From NCBI GenBank assembly GCA_038087015.1, contig JASBNA010000002.1, positions 2,604,001 to 2,668,000 of the forward strand: DNA of 64,000 nucleotides, read 5' to 3'. Shown in pieces: positions 35,943 to 48,543 of the stretch (position 1 is its first letter; the number at the start of each line of letters is the position of its first letter). A program made the translations under genes and the position numbers. The stretch is from Cerrena zonata (taxonomy: Eukaryota > Basidiomycota > Agaricomycetes > Polyporales > Cerrenaceae). The notes beneath the pieces were generated by a model, which had not been told where the DNA came from, did no database searches, and saw only the letters and a program-made list of their open reading frames with translations.

Positions 35943-37114
35943 CTACTGGTACAATTTACCAACTATCGATTGATGCAGGTCCTGAATTACATTGCTGGTT
36001 CCCTCCAGGTAGTACTTCACACCCTCCTCGATGACCTCTCTTGTCTTCTCCTTTTCTCCCCACTGAACTCTGGGTGTCCAAGTAATCAAATGAGCTCCAA
36101 CATGCGTCAACGCTGTCCTCGCCACATCGCCCTCCTTCACCGATGCGCCTGCATGAGCCCCGTATGCCTTCAAAAAGGCGGACAGCGTCGCTGAAGCAAC
36201 GGTTTCACGGTCGGGATGGAATCGACGAATCAGATGTATCTCTGCGGAGAACTGGCCAACGTCCCACCCTGCGATTCCGAGTTTAGACATTTCCCAGTCA
36301 ATCACGTAGAGGCGTTTTACTTCCTTCCCATCGGGTGAAAGTGAAACAAGGATATTTCCTGGCCAGAAGTCACCCATAACTATGGACTCGTTCGTTGTCA
36401 GAGCGCGCTCGATAATCTCCTTTGAACTGGTATCGATTCTATCCAACACGTCTTTCAGGACCTCCAGAGGTGGGTCTGATAAGGCCGGTATGTTGTCCTT
36501 TCCGCTTAGGGTGGAAACTAACCGACCATAGGTGACCCACGAAGAAATCTGTCTCCCAGCTGCGTTCCCGGAGACCAAGTCGGTCAATTCTTTCTCTAGT
36601 GTTCCTCGTGTATGGAAAAATGCGAGGAACTCCCCAATCGCACTACCAATAGCTTGACCAATCTCCACCGACGGTGGATTCGCGAGCAGCAATTCCTTCA
36701 AAGTCGGGACACCTTCGCCACAATCGTCCATGATGATGACACATGCCTCCTCGTCGAACAGATGTACAGTGGGCACTGTCACGATAGAATCGGGAGGTAG
36801 GAATCTCTTGGTCTTTGCCATGACTTCAGCTTCCAATTTCTATACTCAAATCAATGATCGATTTCATATGTACAACGAACAGCAAGTCCTACCTGACGTT
36901 CTATAGCGAATGGTATCGACTTTGCATTCTTGACATACGGTTTCGCGTGTTTCAAGACTACAGAGTTCCTCCCTGCGTATGAAGCTTGCAGATGTATGCG
37001 ATACGTATAGTTTCCCGTCCCACCAGTCAGCTGCGTAACTTTCTCTGCGACGAAGGGAGTAGACTTGAGGTAGGTAATTACCCCTTCTTCAGTTGCTAGC
37101 TCTGGACCGGACAT
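35943..37114 (-). CDS. APH/choline kinase-superfamily phosphotransferase
   Basis: Two exons, 36893-37114 and 35943-36839, give 372 residues. The N-lobe has QLTGGTGNYTYRIHL and SVVLKHAKPYV (nucleotide-binding lysine). The catalytic loop is VMGDFWPGNILV, with Asp and Asn in the usual spacing, and the metal-binding motif is VIDWE. This is the layout of small-molecule kinases of the aminoglycoside phosphotransferase/methylthioribose kinase type. Fungal members are common and mostly uncharacterised, so the substrate is open. It is convergent with the agmatinase, with 172 bp between stops. Confidence 0.85.
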
Positions 37115-37628
37115 GTTTCTTCAATGATACAGACGTGTGACGAGGATAGAGACCGATGGCTTTGTAGCTCAATAATCTACGACTCCTGTGTATATATTAT
37201 CGAACGTGCTAGTCATGACTTCGGTTCCGTGACTATGCTCCACATGCGATGAGATGCAACGGCGTCCAACTGTCAACGATGTCAAGTTACAACAATCCCG
37301 AGACAAAACGGACACTTTCAACTCATCCAACTTCTCTCAGAAAATGAAAACTGAGAGTACAATGATAGATGCTATAAGAGTGTACTCAAACTCATGCTAC
37401 ATGACAAAATGGAAAGCGTAAAGACGTGGAAACAAGAGAAAACGCGCGTATGACCAAACTCGTGAAGTGACGGACAATGAAAGGGTGTGGAGAGAGGAGT
37501 GTGACTATACAACGATTGCTTGAATTGGATAACGGATGCGGTAAAGAACAGCAGCAAAAAACAGTACAAACACAATTCCTGAGATAATGACTTCTTTCTG
37601 CAATTGAGCTCTATAACAACCCCGTTCC
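37115..37628. other. Intergenic region between APH kinase and EF2
   Basis: It holds the promoter of the minus-strand kinase gene (about 37,115-37,350) and the 3' end region of EF2. No other feature was recognised. Confidence 0.5.
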
Positions 37629-40621
37629 TTAAAGCTTATCGTAGAAGGAATCGAGAGCGGGGATTTCGGGCTTGAGACCCTTGCGGACACGAATACCCCG
37701 GACAACTTCCTCGAGTTTCGAACCCTTCTCGAGAGGAGCTAATAGGAAAAAAATGATATATCAATATCCGATAAATGAGATATTTGACGAATGAGAACTT
37801 ACATCCGTTCATTTGCTCCCAGTGATCGAAGACGGCTTGAGGGAAGGCTTGACCAGAGGTGGCGGCACGGAGTTCACTGTTGAAGCCGAAGGACTCCATA
37901 ACGGGGAGGTAGGCCTTGACGGTGAACATGGGGGTACCGACACGCTGCTCTTCGCTGATGACTTGTCCACGACGCTTGTTAAGGACGGAGTAGATACCAC
38001 CGATGGCATTCTCGGGACATTGGATTTCAACTAGCAGCACCCAATATCAGTAGAAATTCAAAAGGTAATAGCGAGTGGACTGAACGTACCGAGGTAAACG
38101 GGCTCCTGGAGCGTAGGCTCAGCGAGCAAGCAAGCAGCATAAGTGACACGACGACATGTGGGGATGATTTGTCCTCCACCACGATGGATAGCATCGGTGT
38201 GAAGAGTAACATCGAGGATGTTGATACGGAGACCACGCATGATCTCATCGGCCATAGGACCTTCCTTAGTAGCCCACTGGAAGGCGGCAACACAAGAATC
38301 CTTGATTTCGTTCAAGTATTGAACACCCTTGGTAACATCAACGAGCAAGTTGGGACCAGTGGTGTCGGGACCGAAACACCAGATCTTCCTGGCATCAGTG
38401 ACATCCCAACCGTACTCATCAGCAAGGACACGGGCACGGAGCTTGAAATCGTCACGGGGGTTAACTTTGCCGTTCTCAATAGCGAGTGAGAGCTCCTCGT
38501 CGAGGGGTTGAGCCTTGGCGTAGAGACGATTGTGTTTGTTCTGGGACTTGGAGAGGGCAACAATTGAGGACTCAGCCTTGACGGTCTCACGGTAACCGAC
38601 GACGGGGTCGGATTTCTTGAGAGGGACACCAGCGTGGTCCTCCTCGAGATCCTATTCAAAATATTTTCAACATCTAAGACGTGAATTGGATTAAAGAAGC
38701 GAAACTAACCTTAAGGCAAATTTCCAAGTGAAGCTCACCAGCACCGGCGATGATGTGCTCACCGGACTCGTTGATCCAAGCTTGAACACAAGGGTCGGAC
38801 TTGGAGAGACGCTTGAGACCTTCGACGAGCTTGGGGAGATCAGCAGCGTTCTTGACCTCAACGGCGACTTGGACGACAGGGGAGACAGAGAACTTCATGA
38901 CCTTCATGTTGTGGGCGGTCTCCGAAGTGGTGAGGGTACCGCTCTTGAGCAAGAACTGATCGATACCAACGAGACCGACAATGTTACCGGCAGGGCAATC
39001 CTCAATGGGCTCAACATAACGACCCATCATGAGCACGGTACGTTGAACAGACTTGACGAACAAGTCCTCCTTCTTTCCGGGGAGGTAGTTGGGGCCCTGG
39101 ATACGGATTTTGGGACCAGCACGGATGGTACCAGAGAAGACACGACCGAAAGCATAGAAACGACCCTTATCGGAAGTGGGGACCATCTTGGAGACGTAGA
39201 AGACCAAAGGACCCTTGGGGTCACAGTCACGGATACCGATAGCAGACTCATCATCCTGAGGACCCTCATAGAGAGTCTCAGCACGATACCTCTGAGCAGT
39301 GCGGGGGGAGGGAAGGTGGAGGACAATCATCTCCAAGAGGGAGTCACCGGCGGGCAAGAACTTGCGCATGATGACCTTGAGGAGAGCCTTGCCTTCGAGA
39401 TCACGCTCATCCTGAGCAAGCTTGACATCAAGCTTCTCAAGCATGGGTGCGATGGCATCCTTCTTGTAGTTCATAACAGCATCGAAAATCTTGAAAATGG
39501 GGTCCAAGACGAACATGTTGAAAGCACGCTCGAGAGGCTTGCCGTCGGTGTCGTTACCCTTGGTTGTCCACTTACGGGTGGTAGGGTTGAAGTAGTTGTC
39601 ACCCCAGAGCTTGAGCATCATCTTGTCCTTTTGGACACCGAACTTCTTGGCGTAACGGGCAGCGAAGTTGAGGAGGGTGAAGGCCCATCCGTGAAGACCG
39701 GAACCGAAAGCGATGGTACCCTTTTCGGGGTAGACCTGGACGTCACCGAGGGCCTCGTCGTGGTAAGTAGAAATGATGACATTGACGGACTCGATGGTAC
39801 GGCAGAAGGATTGATAGAGATCCTCCTTGCTGACCTGCAGTTCGAGAAGTGCACGATCAACCTTGTTGATGATAACGACGGGCTTGATACGTTCGGTAAG
39901 GGCCTGTCGGAGCACGGTCTCGGTTTGGACACAGACACCCTCAACACAGTCGACGACGACAAGGGCACCGTCAGTGACACGGAGAGCGGCAGTGACCTCA
40001 GAAGAGAAATCAACGTGTCCAGGAGAGTCGATCAAGTTGATCAAGAATTCGTTGCCTACATGCGTACAAGCGAGATAACTTAGTCATCGGTTACTTCAAG
40101 CGACACCATCGAGGCGATGTCTAAGGAACGATCGTGATAAGATGCGACGCTTACCGTTAGTCTCTTGCTTGATACCTTCGACATCCTCTTTCAGGAGCTC
40201 GAAGTACATGGAAATAGCGGTGGACTTGATAGTGATACCACGTTCCTTTTCGTCATCTCGGGTATCGGTAAACCGCATGTCTCCAGCCTTAGCACTGGCA
40301 ATGATACCGGCCTTGGAGACAAGGGAATCGGTGAGGGTAGATTTTCCGTGATCGACTGGATGAGACGTGGTTAGAAAGTGCATATATGCGGGTCATTTGA
40401 AGGTACATACCGTGAGCAATGACACTCATGTTACGAATGTTAGTCGGGACGTCCATGAGACCCCGAATCTGGTCTACATTGCAGTTAGACAAGGGTGTCT
40501 ACGAATATCGCGCAGCGACGAGGGGGATCAATACTTGCCTACGGTGAAGTTACTGCCATGCGAAAAGAGATTTTTTAAGAAAAGGGATCGAGAAAGGGAG
40601 GATTGCATTGACTTACACCAT
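37629..40621 (-). CDS. EF2: Translation elongation factor 2
   Basis: Eight minus-strand exons: 40617-40621, 40539-40552, 40411-40473, 40155-40355, 38710-40055, 38090-38651, 37803-38030 and 37629-37738, giving 842 residues, the same length as yeast EF2. Exon 1 is 5 nt and exon 2 is 14 nt. The intron after exon 2 is a GC-AG type (G|GCAAGT..TGTAG). G-domain motifs are [17 protein letters not shown] and NKVDRALLE. The diphthamide loop is [16 protein letters not shown], and the protein ends ALDSFYDKL. The factor drives GTP-dependent ribosomal translocation. Codon use is strongly biased to C/G-ending codons, as expected of a highly expressed gene, and creates a long spurious antisense frame. Introns cluster near the 5' end. 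Confidence 0.97.
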
Positions 40622-41088
40622 GGCGACTAGTTTTTACAGAAGTTACTGATACAGAAAAAAAGGGGTCTCTACGCCTATATATGAAGGACGCAGGTAGTGG
40701 AGGGAAAGGGGAAAGTTGCGACGAGCACGCCGGAACCGTAGTGAGATGCAAACTTTTTGTCAGTCGTTGCTTATCGATTGAGTTCAGGGCCGGCTCCGAG
40801 CAACTATCAAGTATTTCCTCCCTCTCGGCACACGTGCTCCCCCTCCTTCCTCCCTCCATCCGGAGCCTCAAAAATAACTTGCATCCGGAGCACTCTCGAC
40901 AGCCGTATAGTGACTGAAATACATAGCCATCACTTCTATGACTCGAAGAGATGAACAGCTTCCAGGGCCGCTCAGCGCATACAATTCTCGTATGTCGGGG
41001 TTTGAACCTAGATATGACTATTCATGATTAGCATCTGCTATAAGACTGTCTCCATCACCACTCGGTTCCTCCTTGAACTCTTGAATCA
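40622..41088. other. Divergent promoter region, EF2 / acetyltransferase
   Basis: The 467 bp between EF2 (minus) and the GNAT gene (plus) should hold both promoters. The stretch 40,800-40,870 is C/T-rich on the + strand. No gene was seen. Confidence 0.5.
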
Positions 41089-41885
41089 ATGTCGGGCCCG
41101 CAACTCAGCCCCCTTCGAGTCAACCCAAAGACCCAGGAACCATACCTCCAGCTTCCAGCTCCCCATGACAATATCATCATCACCCCCGCCCGTATGAGCG
41201 ATGCAGATGACATTATCAGATGCTTAAACGACTTTGCTATCTACAAATGGCTCGAGGGCCCTCCATTCCCCTACCTCCCTAGTCATGCTGACGAATGGTT
41301 AGCCACAGTAACCTCAGAGTCCAACACGATATTAGAAGAGCTTGGAGTGGCTGCTAAGAACAATCCGGATGGTCCTCCGATCCTCGTTAGCTCTTGCCCT
41401 GTGAGGATCCTAAGGGAGGTTCTCGAAGATGGATCGGAGGTTTTCTTGGGTGATCTTGGGACTCCTCGATGTTGTTATCCGGAGTACAATCCGGGGTTCG
41501 AGAAAGAGAAGCTTCATGAGAAGAATCTTTCGCGACCTGTTGGTGACCCCGAGATCGATTGGTGCATCGGTTGTGAGTAATTTAACGTTCGTTCATTGTA
41601 TGCTACTCGTTGAACAACGCTCCTTATTCAGATTACCTCGCCTCATCACATCATGGACGTGGCATCATGTCAGTCGCACTCGGCACGATAGTGAATGATT
41701 GGATGGTCCCTCGAATGGGCGCAAAAACAATAAAGGGGGAAGCATATTCTGACAATTGGGGTAGTCGAAAAGTGTTCGAGAAGAATGGGTTCAAGTTGTT
41801 AAAGACTGTCGAGTTCGAAGGTGGAAGGCATCTTAAGAACGGCCAGATCAAAGAAGGGATGTGTGTGTATGTCTATAAATCGTAG
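41089..41885 (+). CDS. GNAT-family N-acetyltransferase (RimJ/RimL-like)
   Basis: Two exons, 41089-41572 and 41632-41885, give 245 residues. The intron (GTGAGT..TTCAG) joins WCIGY to YLASSHHGRGIMSVALGTIV. HHGRGIMS corresponds to the acetyl-CoA-binding Q/RxxGxG/A region of the Acetyltransf_3 type. The C-terminal EAYSDNWGSRKVFEKNGFKL matches the typical N-x-x-S-x-x-V/L-x-x-K-x-G-F motif. The substrate is unknown; fungal members of this type are often uncharacterised. It is divergent from EF2. Confidence 0.9.
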
Positions 41886-42070
41886 ATGTAATTGTAAGTG
41901 AATAATTGACTCGCGTATGTAGCCGTATGCCAATGATATTACTATAGCGATCCTATGCTATATGTACCCTCAATTCAAATACATTATTGTCTTGTGTATG
42001 TGGGTTAATGCCGAGGCCTGAGGCCTGAGATCTGAGATCCGAAACTTTATTCTACCAAGTAGAATAAAGA

Positions 42071-42089
42071 AGTGGCACTCATTGTTCTT
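42071..42089 (+). promoter_or_regulatory. Conserved box upstream of F-box copy B
   Basis: AGTGGCACTCATTGTTCTT lies 79 bp before the ATG at 42169 and matches the blocks of copies A, C and D. Confidence 0.5.
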
Positions 42090-42168
42090 TACCCCAAACC
42101 TCAACTTCTCATTCTACCTCCATACGATACAAAACCTACCCCTCAACTTGCGCACTACTACGGACAAT

Positions 42169-44508
42169 ATGGCGTCCAACATACGGAAAAGAACTAGAGA
42201 CGTTACCGATGCCGTCGCCACTCCAGACACCGGTACTGAGAACCCTGTGCCAGCGAAACGCGTCAAACGCGTCGAAGAGAACAAGGCAGTAACTCGCGTC
42301 AGGCGCAAGGGGACCTTACAAGAACTTCCCAAGATGCCTTTAGATATCATTGACGAGGTACGTCTTTGATCTTTTCCCTTCAACACGTAGAAACTTCCAT
42401 TTACCCCGTTTTCTATCCTCTCACAGGTCTTAAAGCGTATGCGTATTGAAGATTTACTCAACTTATCACGAACCACCAAGGCCTTTCGCGAACTTGTCCT
42501 CGCTCCTGGGGCGAGACGATTCTGGAAAGAGGCCATGAAGAATTCCCAAGCCGAAGGTTTACCAGAGTGCCCCAAGTGGTTAAGTGAGCCTGCGTATGCT
42601 AACTTGATGTATTCCCCATATTGCCATGTAAGAAAGACAATTGATATTCGGTCTTGGCACTGCGGCTTACAGTATTTCTACAGAATTGTTTCGCTGGAAA
42701 CGTACAATCGATCTTGTTCACCTTAGGTATACGTCTTTGCAAAAAGTGTCATAAACCGTCTGGGTACGCTCTTATCCCCTCATTGGTTGGCACTCTATAT
42801 TGACTCTACACATATCACATAAAAAGACCACTTGTTAATAGAGAAAGAATGCCTTTGGTAATTGCCAGGGTAGCTAGCGTATTATGCCCGTCCTACACCA
42901 TTGTAACTTCAAAATACATCAGTAAGGAAATTCCACCTATCTTCTCGCCTTCACGGTCATCGATTTATCGAATGATTCCTGATCACGACCCGCAGAAAGA
43001 AGCTGCCTCACCATGAGATATACCGAAGCGACTACATATTTCCTTGGGTCGGATCTTGACGATGAAAACATCCGGGACTTCGTCCTGCCTGAAGATGGTC
43101 AATATCCAGAATGGGCAAAGGAGCGACAAGCTCTATGTATCGAGAAGAAACAGGTTCGAATTTTCTTTTTTGCAAAAATGACCACATTCACAATCTCTCG
43201 TACTATTTGTTTACCAGTGGGCTGAACAATGTGAAGCGTGGCAAGAGCGTCGAGTAATAGACAAAAGGAAGACACAGCAAGCTGCAAAGAATAGAAGACT
43301 CGCAGCGTAAGCCAGCCTCGTCATGAGCGAAGTTCGTTGATCATCAAATAGCTAACTCCGATTTCTTGTACAGAGTCATCGCGAAACTGAAAGATTTGGG
43401 CTGGGAAGAAGACGTTGAGAACCTGTCTTCACATATACCCCACCCATTATTTGAGCTCAAGCAAGTCAATCAGACGTCCTCATTGACGGAAAGAGGTCAG
43501 TATCTCCTTTGCTGCTGTTGGTCATAAATATAACACCGTGTATATTTCTCTCTTAATCCAGCCTGGCTCGGCATGAAAGCAGCCGTCATCTCCTTCATGG
43601 AACAGAGAAAGACAGAGCGACTATCTCGTCAATATTATGAACTCCTAAGGAAACGCTACGATGCCTTTCGTGTATGGGCCACAGACTTCTCCAGACTGTT
43701 GTTCAATCCCTTTCTTCCTTGCAGAGATCGCGATATTGTCTCATTCTCTCCAATCAAGGCTCTCATGGACTCACCCAGCGATGTGACCATCACTCCAGAG
43801 AGTTTTGAACCTTTCGAAGACGATATAGCTGCTTCCATCGCCGAATTCCAACAGCAAAAGAAAACAACGCTACGGAATTGGATCGAAAGCGAAATGGGTC
43901 TTCAACTTTCTACTAGTGTTGATTTTTTTGACCTGGCTGTCGTGTCGCTGATTGACCATGAAGACTGGGATCTTCAATTGGATACTGTACCTTTTGACAG
44001 GATAGATGACACGGACGCCGAAAGCCTTGACGTCCATGCTCAAGATCGATATGACGCCTATATGGACATTGTTCTAAATCGATGTCGTTGGTCGACTTCA
44101 ACTTTAAAGACACCATGGTCAGCAATCAAATACGTCATCGAGGCAACTGGTGAAGATCCTGCTAGCGTCACTACGACTACGATGGATAGAAAAGATACGA
44201 GATGGTACTCCCCAGTTTTCCGGCCGGCGTATATTCGGCCAATCATGACCTGGAGAGCAGCGGTAAGTTTCAACTTCTCAGATATTAGACTTGTATATAA
44301 CAATGCTAATGTGACCCCTCTTTTGAAGATTAATTATATCAACAACGAGTCCAGATATTGTGACTATAGCTGTGATGATTTCCGAAGGATAATCCCTGTG
44401 GTGAACCAAGCAGAAGGTTGCTTTGGAGCTGGCTGGAGTTCAGTCGAATATACTAGTATATCGCATTGGCGCATGCGATATCCCATGAAAGTGGCTTTCT
44501 GTGGATGA
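42169..44508 (+). CDS. F-box/zinc-cluster family protein, copy B (C-terminus truncated by TGA)
   Basis: Nine exons: 42169-42357, 42427-42627, 42684-42763, 42827-42921, 42996-43153, 43218-43306, 43374-43495, 43562-44262 and 44329-44508, giving 604 residues. The F-box is LPKMPLDIIDEVLKRMRIED, then LLNLSRTTKAFRELV. The first cysteine cluster is present (HCHNCFAG...LCKKCHK). The last exon ends at an in-frame TGA where relatives carry the finger. Both finger cysteines are already changed (WRMRYP instead of WCQQCP), and coding-like sequence resumes after the stop. RWYSPVFRPAYIRPIMTWRA has also lost the cysteines of RWYCAGPC. The intron at 44263-44328 is 66 nt without stops, so retention would not break the frame. 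Confidence 0.8.
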
Positions 44509-44800
44509 GAAGATGTGATAGAGCATCTCGAAGATTGGTCTGTCTCCACTTCTTGATCAGTTATACCAATGTCAATTAACCCAACTTGTTAATCTAAGCA
44601 TGATATAATTGACCCTCAAACGACCGATTATCAGCTCATTGAAGGAATGTTGTACCCTGACATTCCTTCCTTCATCATCAACAAATCTTCCGGAGGAAGC
44701 ATCAAGGAAGTTATCGACAATGTTGAAGGCATCCATCCTGAAACTTATACTAGATCTGTGCTAGGGACAATCAGGCACTTACAAATAAGCTATCTTTGCC
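44509..44800 (+). pseudogene. Untranslated 3' remnant of F-box copy B
   Basis: After the TGA the same frame continues as EDVIEHLEDW to a decayed donor at 44538. A further segment from 44599 reads YPDIPSFIINKSSGGSIKEV and ends VLGTIRHL, which aligns with the last exon of copies A and C (FFILVKP...TVIGKLS). The last acceptor has lost one base of phase. This is what is left of the ancestral C-terminus. Confidence 0.7.
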
Positions 44801-45420
44801 AACAGACAGCCAGGGAGAATAGTCCTGAACATATCCATAGGTTATTCATATTTCCTTCTTTTCAACAACTGTATTTTTTCACGAAAGTGGTATTGATTCA
44901 CCATCTGGCCCGAGACATATTGTTTCGTAGGTAAATGTTCCATAATGATAGACAGTGACCTCAACATACTAGGTACATATTTGAATTTGAATGGGACTAC
45001 TTGAATTTGACTGGAACCACTGAAGTGTGCGTGACTACAAGGATGTGTACCTGTCACACGGACCGTCTGTTACAAGGACCTCCTCTTGTACGTCTAAATT
45101 CGTTTGTCGAAATTCTAAAATTTGAAGGCTCGAACGTTCACGTTCAATATTCAACGTTGCAACTTGGAACTTGGTCATTCAACTTATTCAAATCCTAGCA
45201 CATTGTTGTTCTCAACTTAGACTTCAAACAATATGATTCTATCTGACTGGCACAATTGCACAATCCTCGCCATCGGCTAGGGATTTGTTCAAACGTCTGA
45301 CGAGAGAATATGATATTCAGAGAACTTTCTTTCTTTGTGCCAAGACGTTTGAACCCAAATCGGTAGAATCATGTGATCGTGATTCAAATGCGTTAGGGCG
45401 CGACACGAGTCCGAGCTGGC

Positions 45421-45439
45421 AGTGGTTCCCATTGTTCTT
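45421..45439 (+). promoter_or_regulatory. Conserved box upstream of F-box copy C
   Basis: AGTGGTTCCCATTGTTCTT lies 74 bp before the ATG at 45514. A CATGTGATCGTGATTC stretch about 50 bp further upstream is also shared with copy D. Confidence 0.5.
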
Positions 45440-45513
45440 AAGCGAGACCATCACTCCAATAACCTCCACTCAACAGATATCTCATCTTTTGACTCAAAAA
45501 CTACATCAGAAAT

Positions 45514-48189
45514 ATGGTGTACAATACACGCAAGAGGACCAGAGCTACAACTGATGCAGCTGGTGCCACAAGTGCTACAGATAGTGATGTTGAAAATGCA
45601 CTCACCCCTAGCCCCGTTAAACGCGTTAAACGCGTTAAACAAAGCAAAGCTGTTGAAAACCCCAAACCGACTGTTACTCGTATTAGGCGTAAGGGGACCT
45701 TGCAAGAGCTCCCTAAGATGCCACTGGATATCATTGATGAGGTGTGTCTGTCTTTCGGCTCAGGCCGATGTAATGTTAACGATTCACCGCGTTTTTATCT
45801 TCTATTTCTATACTATAGGTTCTGGTGCACCTGCATCTCGGGGACTTACTCAATCTATCACGAACAACTAAAGCATTTCGAGAACTGGTCCTCGCACCAG
45901 GCGCAGAACGATTCTGGAACGCTGCTATGGAGAATGCACAAGCCGCAGGTGTACCGGCCTGCCCTGAGTGGTTAAGTAAACCGGCATATGCTAACTTGAT
46001 CTATTCTCCACATTGCCATGTAAGAAGATTCGTCGGCTTTAACCATTCAACTCATCATACCCATTGGTTTCTCTTAGAATTGTCTTGCCGGGAATGTGCA
46101 GGCAATATTCTTTGTCTGGGGAGTACGTTATTGCAAGAAATGCCAGGAAGAGTGAGTTTTACTCCCCTATCGGATACTTCTCCGTTCAACTCCCCATGTC
46201 ATGATAGACTGCTTCTCGAAGATAAGCCCGCAAACTTCAGCTCCATACGATCCGCTCATGGCTTTTGCTCAACTGCTGAGATTCGTAGTCAAAAGTCCAC
46301 TAGTAACACTCCGGGTCCCCGTTCCCTTTTACTCTTACTGATTTATTCGCTTTCTGTAGAAAGAAAATGGCGAAGCTTCCCACAAGTCATCAAGACCAAG
46401 TATTTTCTCAAGTCGGATGTCCAAGAGATCCTTGACAGGCTGCACCGAGGCGAATTTACTGATAGAGACTGGCACAAGGCGAGGGAGATAAGTGTTTTGA
46501 AAAGGGAGAAGGTGAAGTTTTATCCTTTTTGTATCTCAGTGATAGGTCTTGCTCACATTGGGACTTAAATGATTCTCAGTGGGCTGAACAATGCAGGAAG
46601 TGGCATGAGAGTCAATTGGAAGCTAGAGAGAAAGAGTTACAAGGGGCGAAGAACCAAAGACTTGCATCGTGAGTTATACGTCAAATTAGGATGATGGAAT
46701 CTATTGACCGTTTGGTGGTTATCATGAATCATTCATAGAATTATCTCTAACTTGAAGGAATTGGGCTGGGAGGAAGAACTCACGCATATGGATTTGGAGC
46801 TATCTCACCCTTTGTTGAAACTCAAACAGATTAGACAACCACGTGCGTTGACGGAAAGAGGTCAGTATTCCATCTCGTAAAATCCCACCACCGTCATTAT
46901 CATTATAGTTACACCCGGAACTGTATAGCTTGGGAAGCCATGAAAGAAGAGGTGGTCTCCTTCATGAACCAAAAGAAGGTAGAACGACTTACTTCTGAGT
47001 ATCAGGAGCTCTTAGGAGTACGTACTCGCGCACTGAGCACATTCTGGTGGCAGCTCAAGGGAGAATTAACCCATCGGATTTCTCAAGAACGTGACGCCGC
47101 TTCCTTCCCTTCGATTAAGGCCCTTATGGACTCCCCTCCTGGAACGGAGATTACCTCCAAAAGCTTTGAACCTCTCAAACGCACTATCGTCGAAGAAATG
47201 GCTGAATTCCAACAACGACAAAAAGTGATTATACGAGAATGGATCGAAGACGAAACGGGTCTGCAACTTTCTACTGATGTGGATCTCTTTGATTTGGCTG
47301 TCACATCACAGGCCCGAGATCAGTGTCATCGCCTATTGGAGCACTATTATTTCGATAGCCAGGATTTGTCAGACGAGCAACACGAGGAATTAGTGCTTGA
47401 TTACTTCGCCGAAGATCGCTATGACACTTTCATGGACAAGGTTACGGGAGCACGTCGATGGTCGACCTCACCCTTCTGCATACCCTGGTTGGCAGTCAAA
47501 TATGTTATCGAGGCTGCTGGCGAAGACCCTGCTAGTGTTACGGCAGTTAAGATGGATAAGACGGATATAAGATGGTATTGTGCTGGGCCTTGCCATTCTG
47601 TGAATGCTCGGATGATTATGAATTGGAGAGCGGCGGTGGGTCTTCTTCCTTCTGACGTCCTGATGCCAGGTACTATGGGTTTGATGAAATCCGTCCCTCA
47701 GGTCCTCCATGCTTCTCAGGATCATGCCAACACTAATATCAAGAGAGTCCTCTCTATAGCGAAACCAGAAGAGGCGAAACAGATAGCTCCCTTGGAGCTA
47801 GCTGAACTCAAACGCAACCGGGACCGTCATGATGCGTCTAGTAATACTATATTTTGGTGTCAGCAATGTCCTGTGAGGTTTCCTCATCATGGTGAACGGG
47901 CCGTGAAACACCATTTGCAAACGTGGTTCGTTGTCATTGACGCAGTATATATTCACTGGTTGCTCAGACTCATAACAAATCTACCCGATTTAGGCATGGT
48001 ATAAGCAAGGTAGAAGTATCTGATTTCCAGCGTGATCGAGGCCAGCATTACCCCGTAGAGCCGTTCTTCATCCTAGTCAAACCCTCCACAGGTCCTAGAA
48101 CTGGAGAAGCCTACAAACTTGCCAACGCCAGCTTGAAGCGGGCCGAGAACTCGAGAACTGTGATTGGAAAACTCAGCACCTACAAGTAA
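45514..48189 (+). CDS. F-box/zinc-cluster family protein, copy C (open)
   Basis: Ten exons: 45514-45741, 45819-46019, 46078-46151, 46208-46302, 46360-46511, 46580-46668, 46739-46860, 46929-47635, 47702-47925 and 47994-48189, giving 695 residues without a break. The basic tail has three KRVK-like repeats, which could act as a nuclear signal. The F-box is LPKMPLDIIDEVLVHLHLGD. The cysteine clusters are HCHNCLAG...YCKKCQEE, RWYCAGPCHSVNARM and WCQQCPVRF...HHLQTWH. It is the best-preserved family member together with copy A. The 66-nt intron at 47636-47701 lacks stops and is in frame. Confidence 0.87.
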
Positions 48190-48514
48190 CATTCTATCGT
48201 TATCGAAATTATTGGCGATCTATGGAATACGATGTCCATTGTCTGGCAGATTCATCTTTACATTTCAGAGGATGTCTCCAACCAACAGAGCGAATATTTA
48301 CTCTTGTACGATCATACTGATCCATATACTCATATTTTGTGACATATACTCTGTGTGCTTCGTGCATTTGGTTACGATTGTAAATATCTCGAGCTATTTC
48401 ATCTGCAAGATCGTTACTGACAGCCAGGGGGTCTTTCACTTAAAATTAATTGTAAGCATAAACGACGTCAATTTGAGTGAGGGAACTTGAATTTGATTGG
48501 ATCTGTGACTGTAG

Positions 48515-48543
48515 CTCCGAGTCTGAGCGCCGCAGACTCGGAG
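48515..48543. repeat. Perfect 11-bp inverted repeat (hairpin)
   Basis: CTCCGAGTCTG (48515-48525) and CAGACTCGGAG (48533-48543) are exact reverse complements around the 7-nt loop AGCGCCG. The repeat lies 326 bp after the stop of copy C, in an otherwise featureless 940-bp gap (48,190-49,127). It could be a transcript-end hairpin or a mobile-element trace; nothing else supports either. Confidence 0.6.

Noticed and set aside
38728..40083. 451-codon open frame on the + strand
   Set aside because: It is exactly antisense to the largest EF2 exon. The strong codon bias of EF2 removes stops in the opposite strand, and the translation (LV/D/E/T-rich) has no domain.
40985..41030. GGGGTTTGAACC, possible tRNA T-arm
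   Set aside because: No 5-bp T stem and no matching acceptor stem on either strand.
43573..44508. Single long exon including 44263-44328
   Set aside because: The 66-nt stretch has GTAAGT..GAAG borders and aligns with an intron in paralogues A, C and D; its open frame is by chance.
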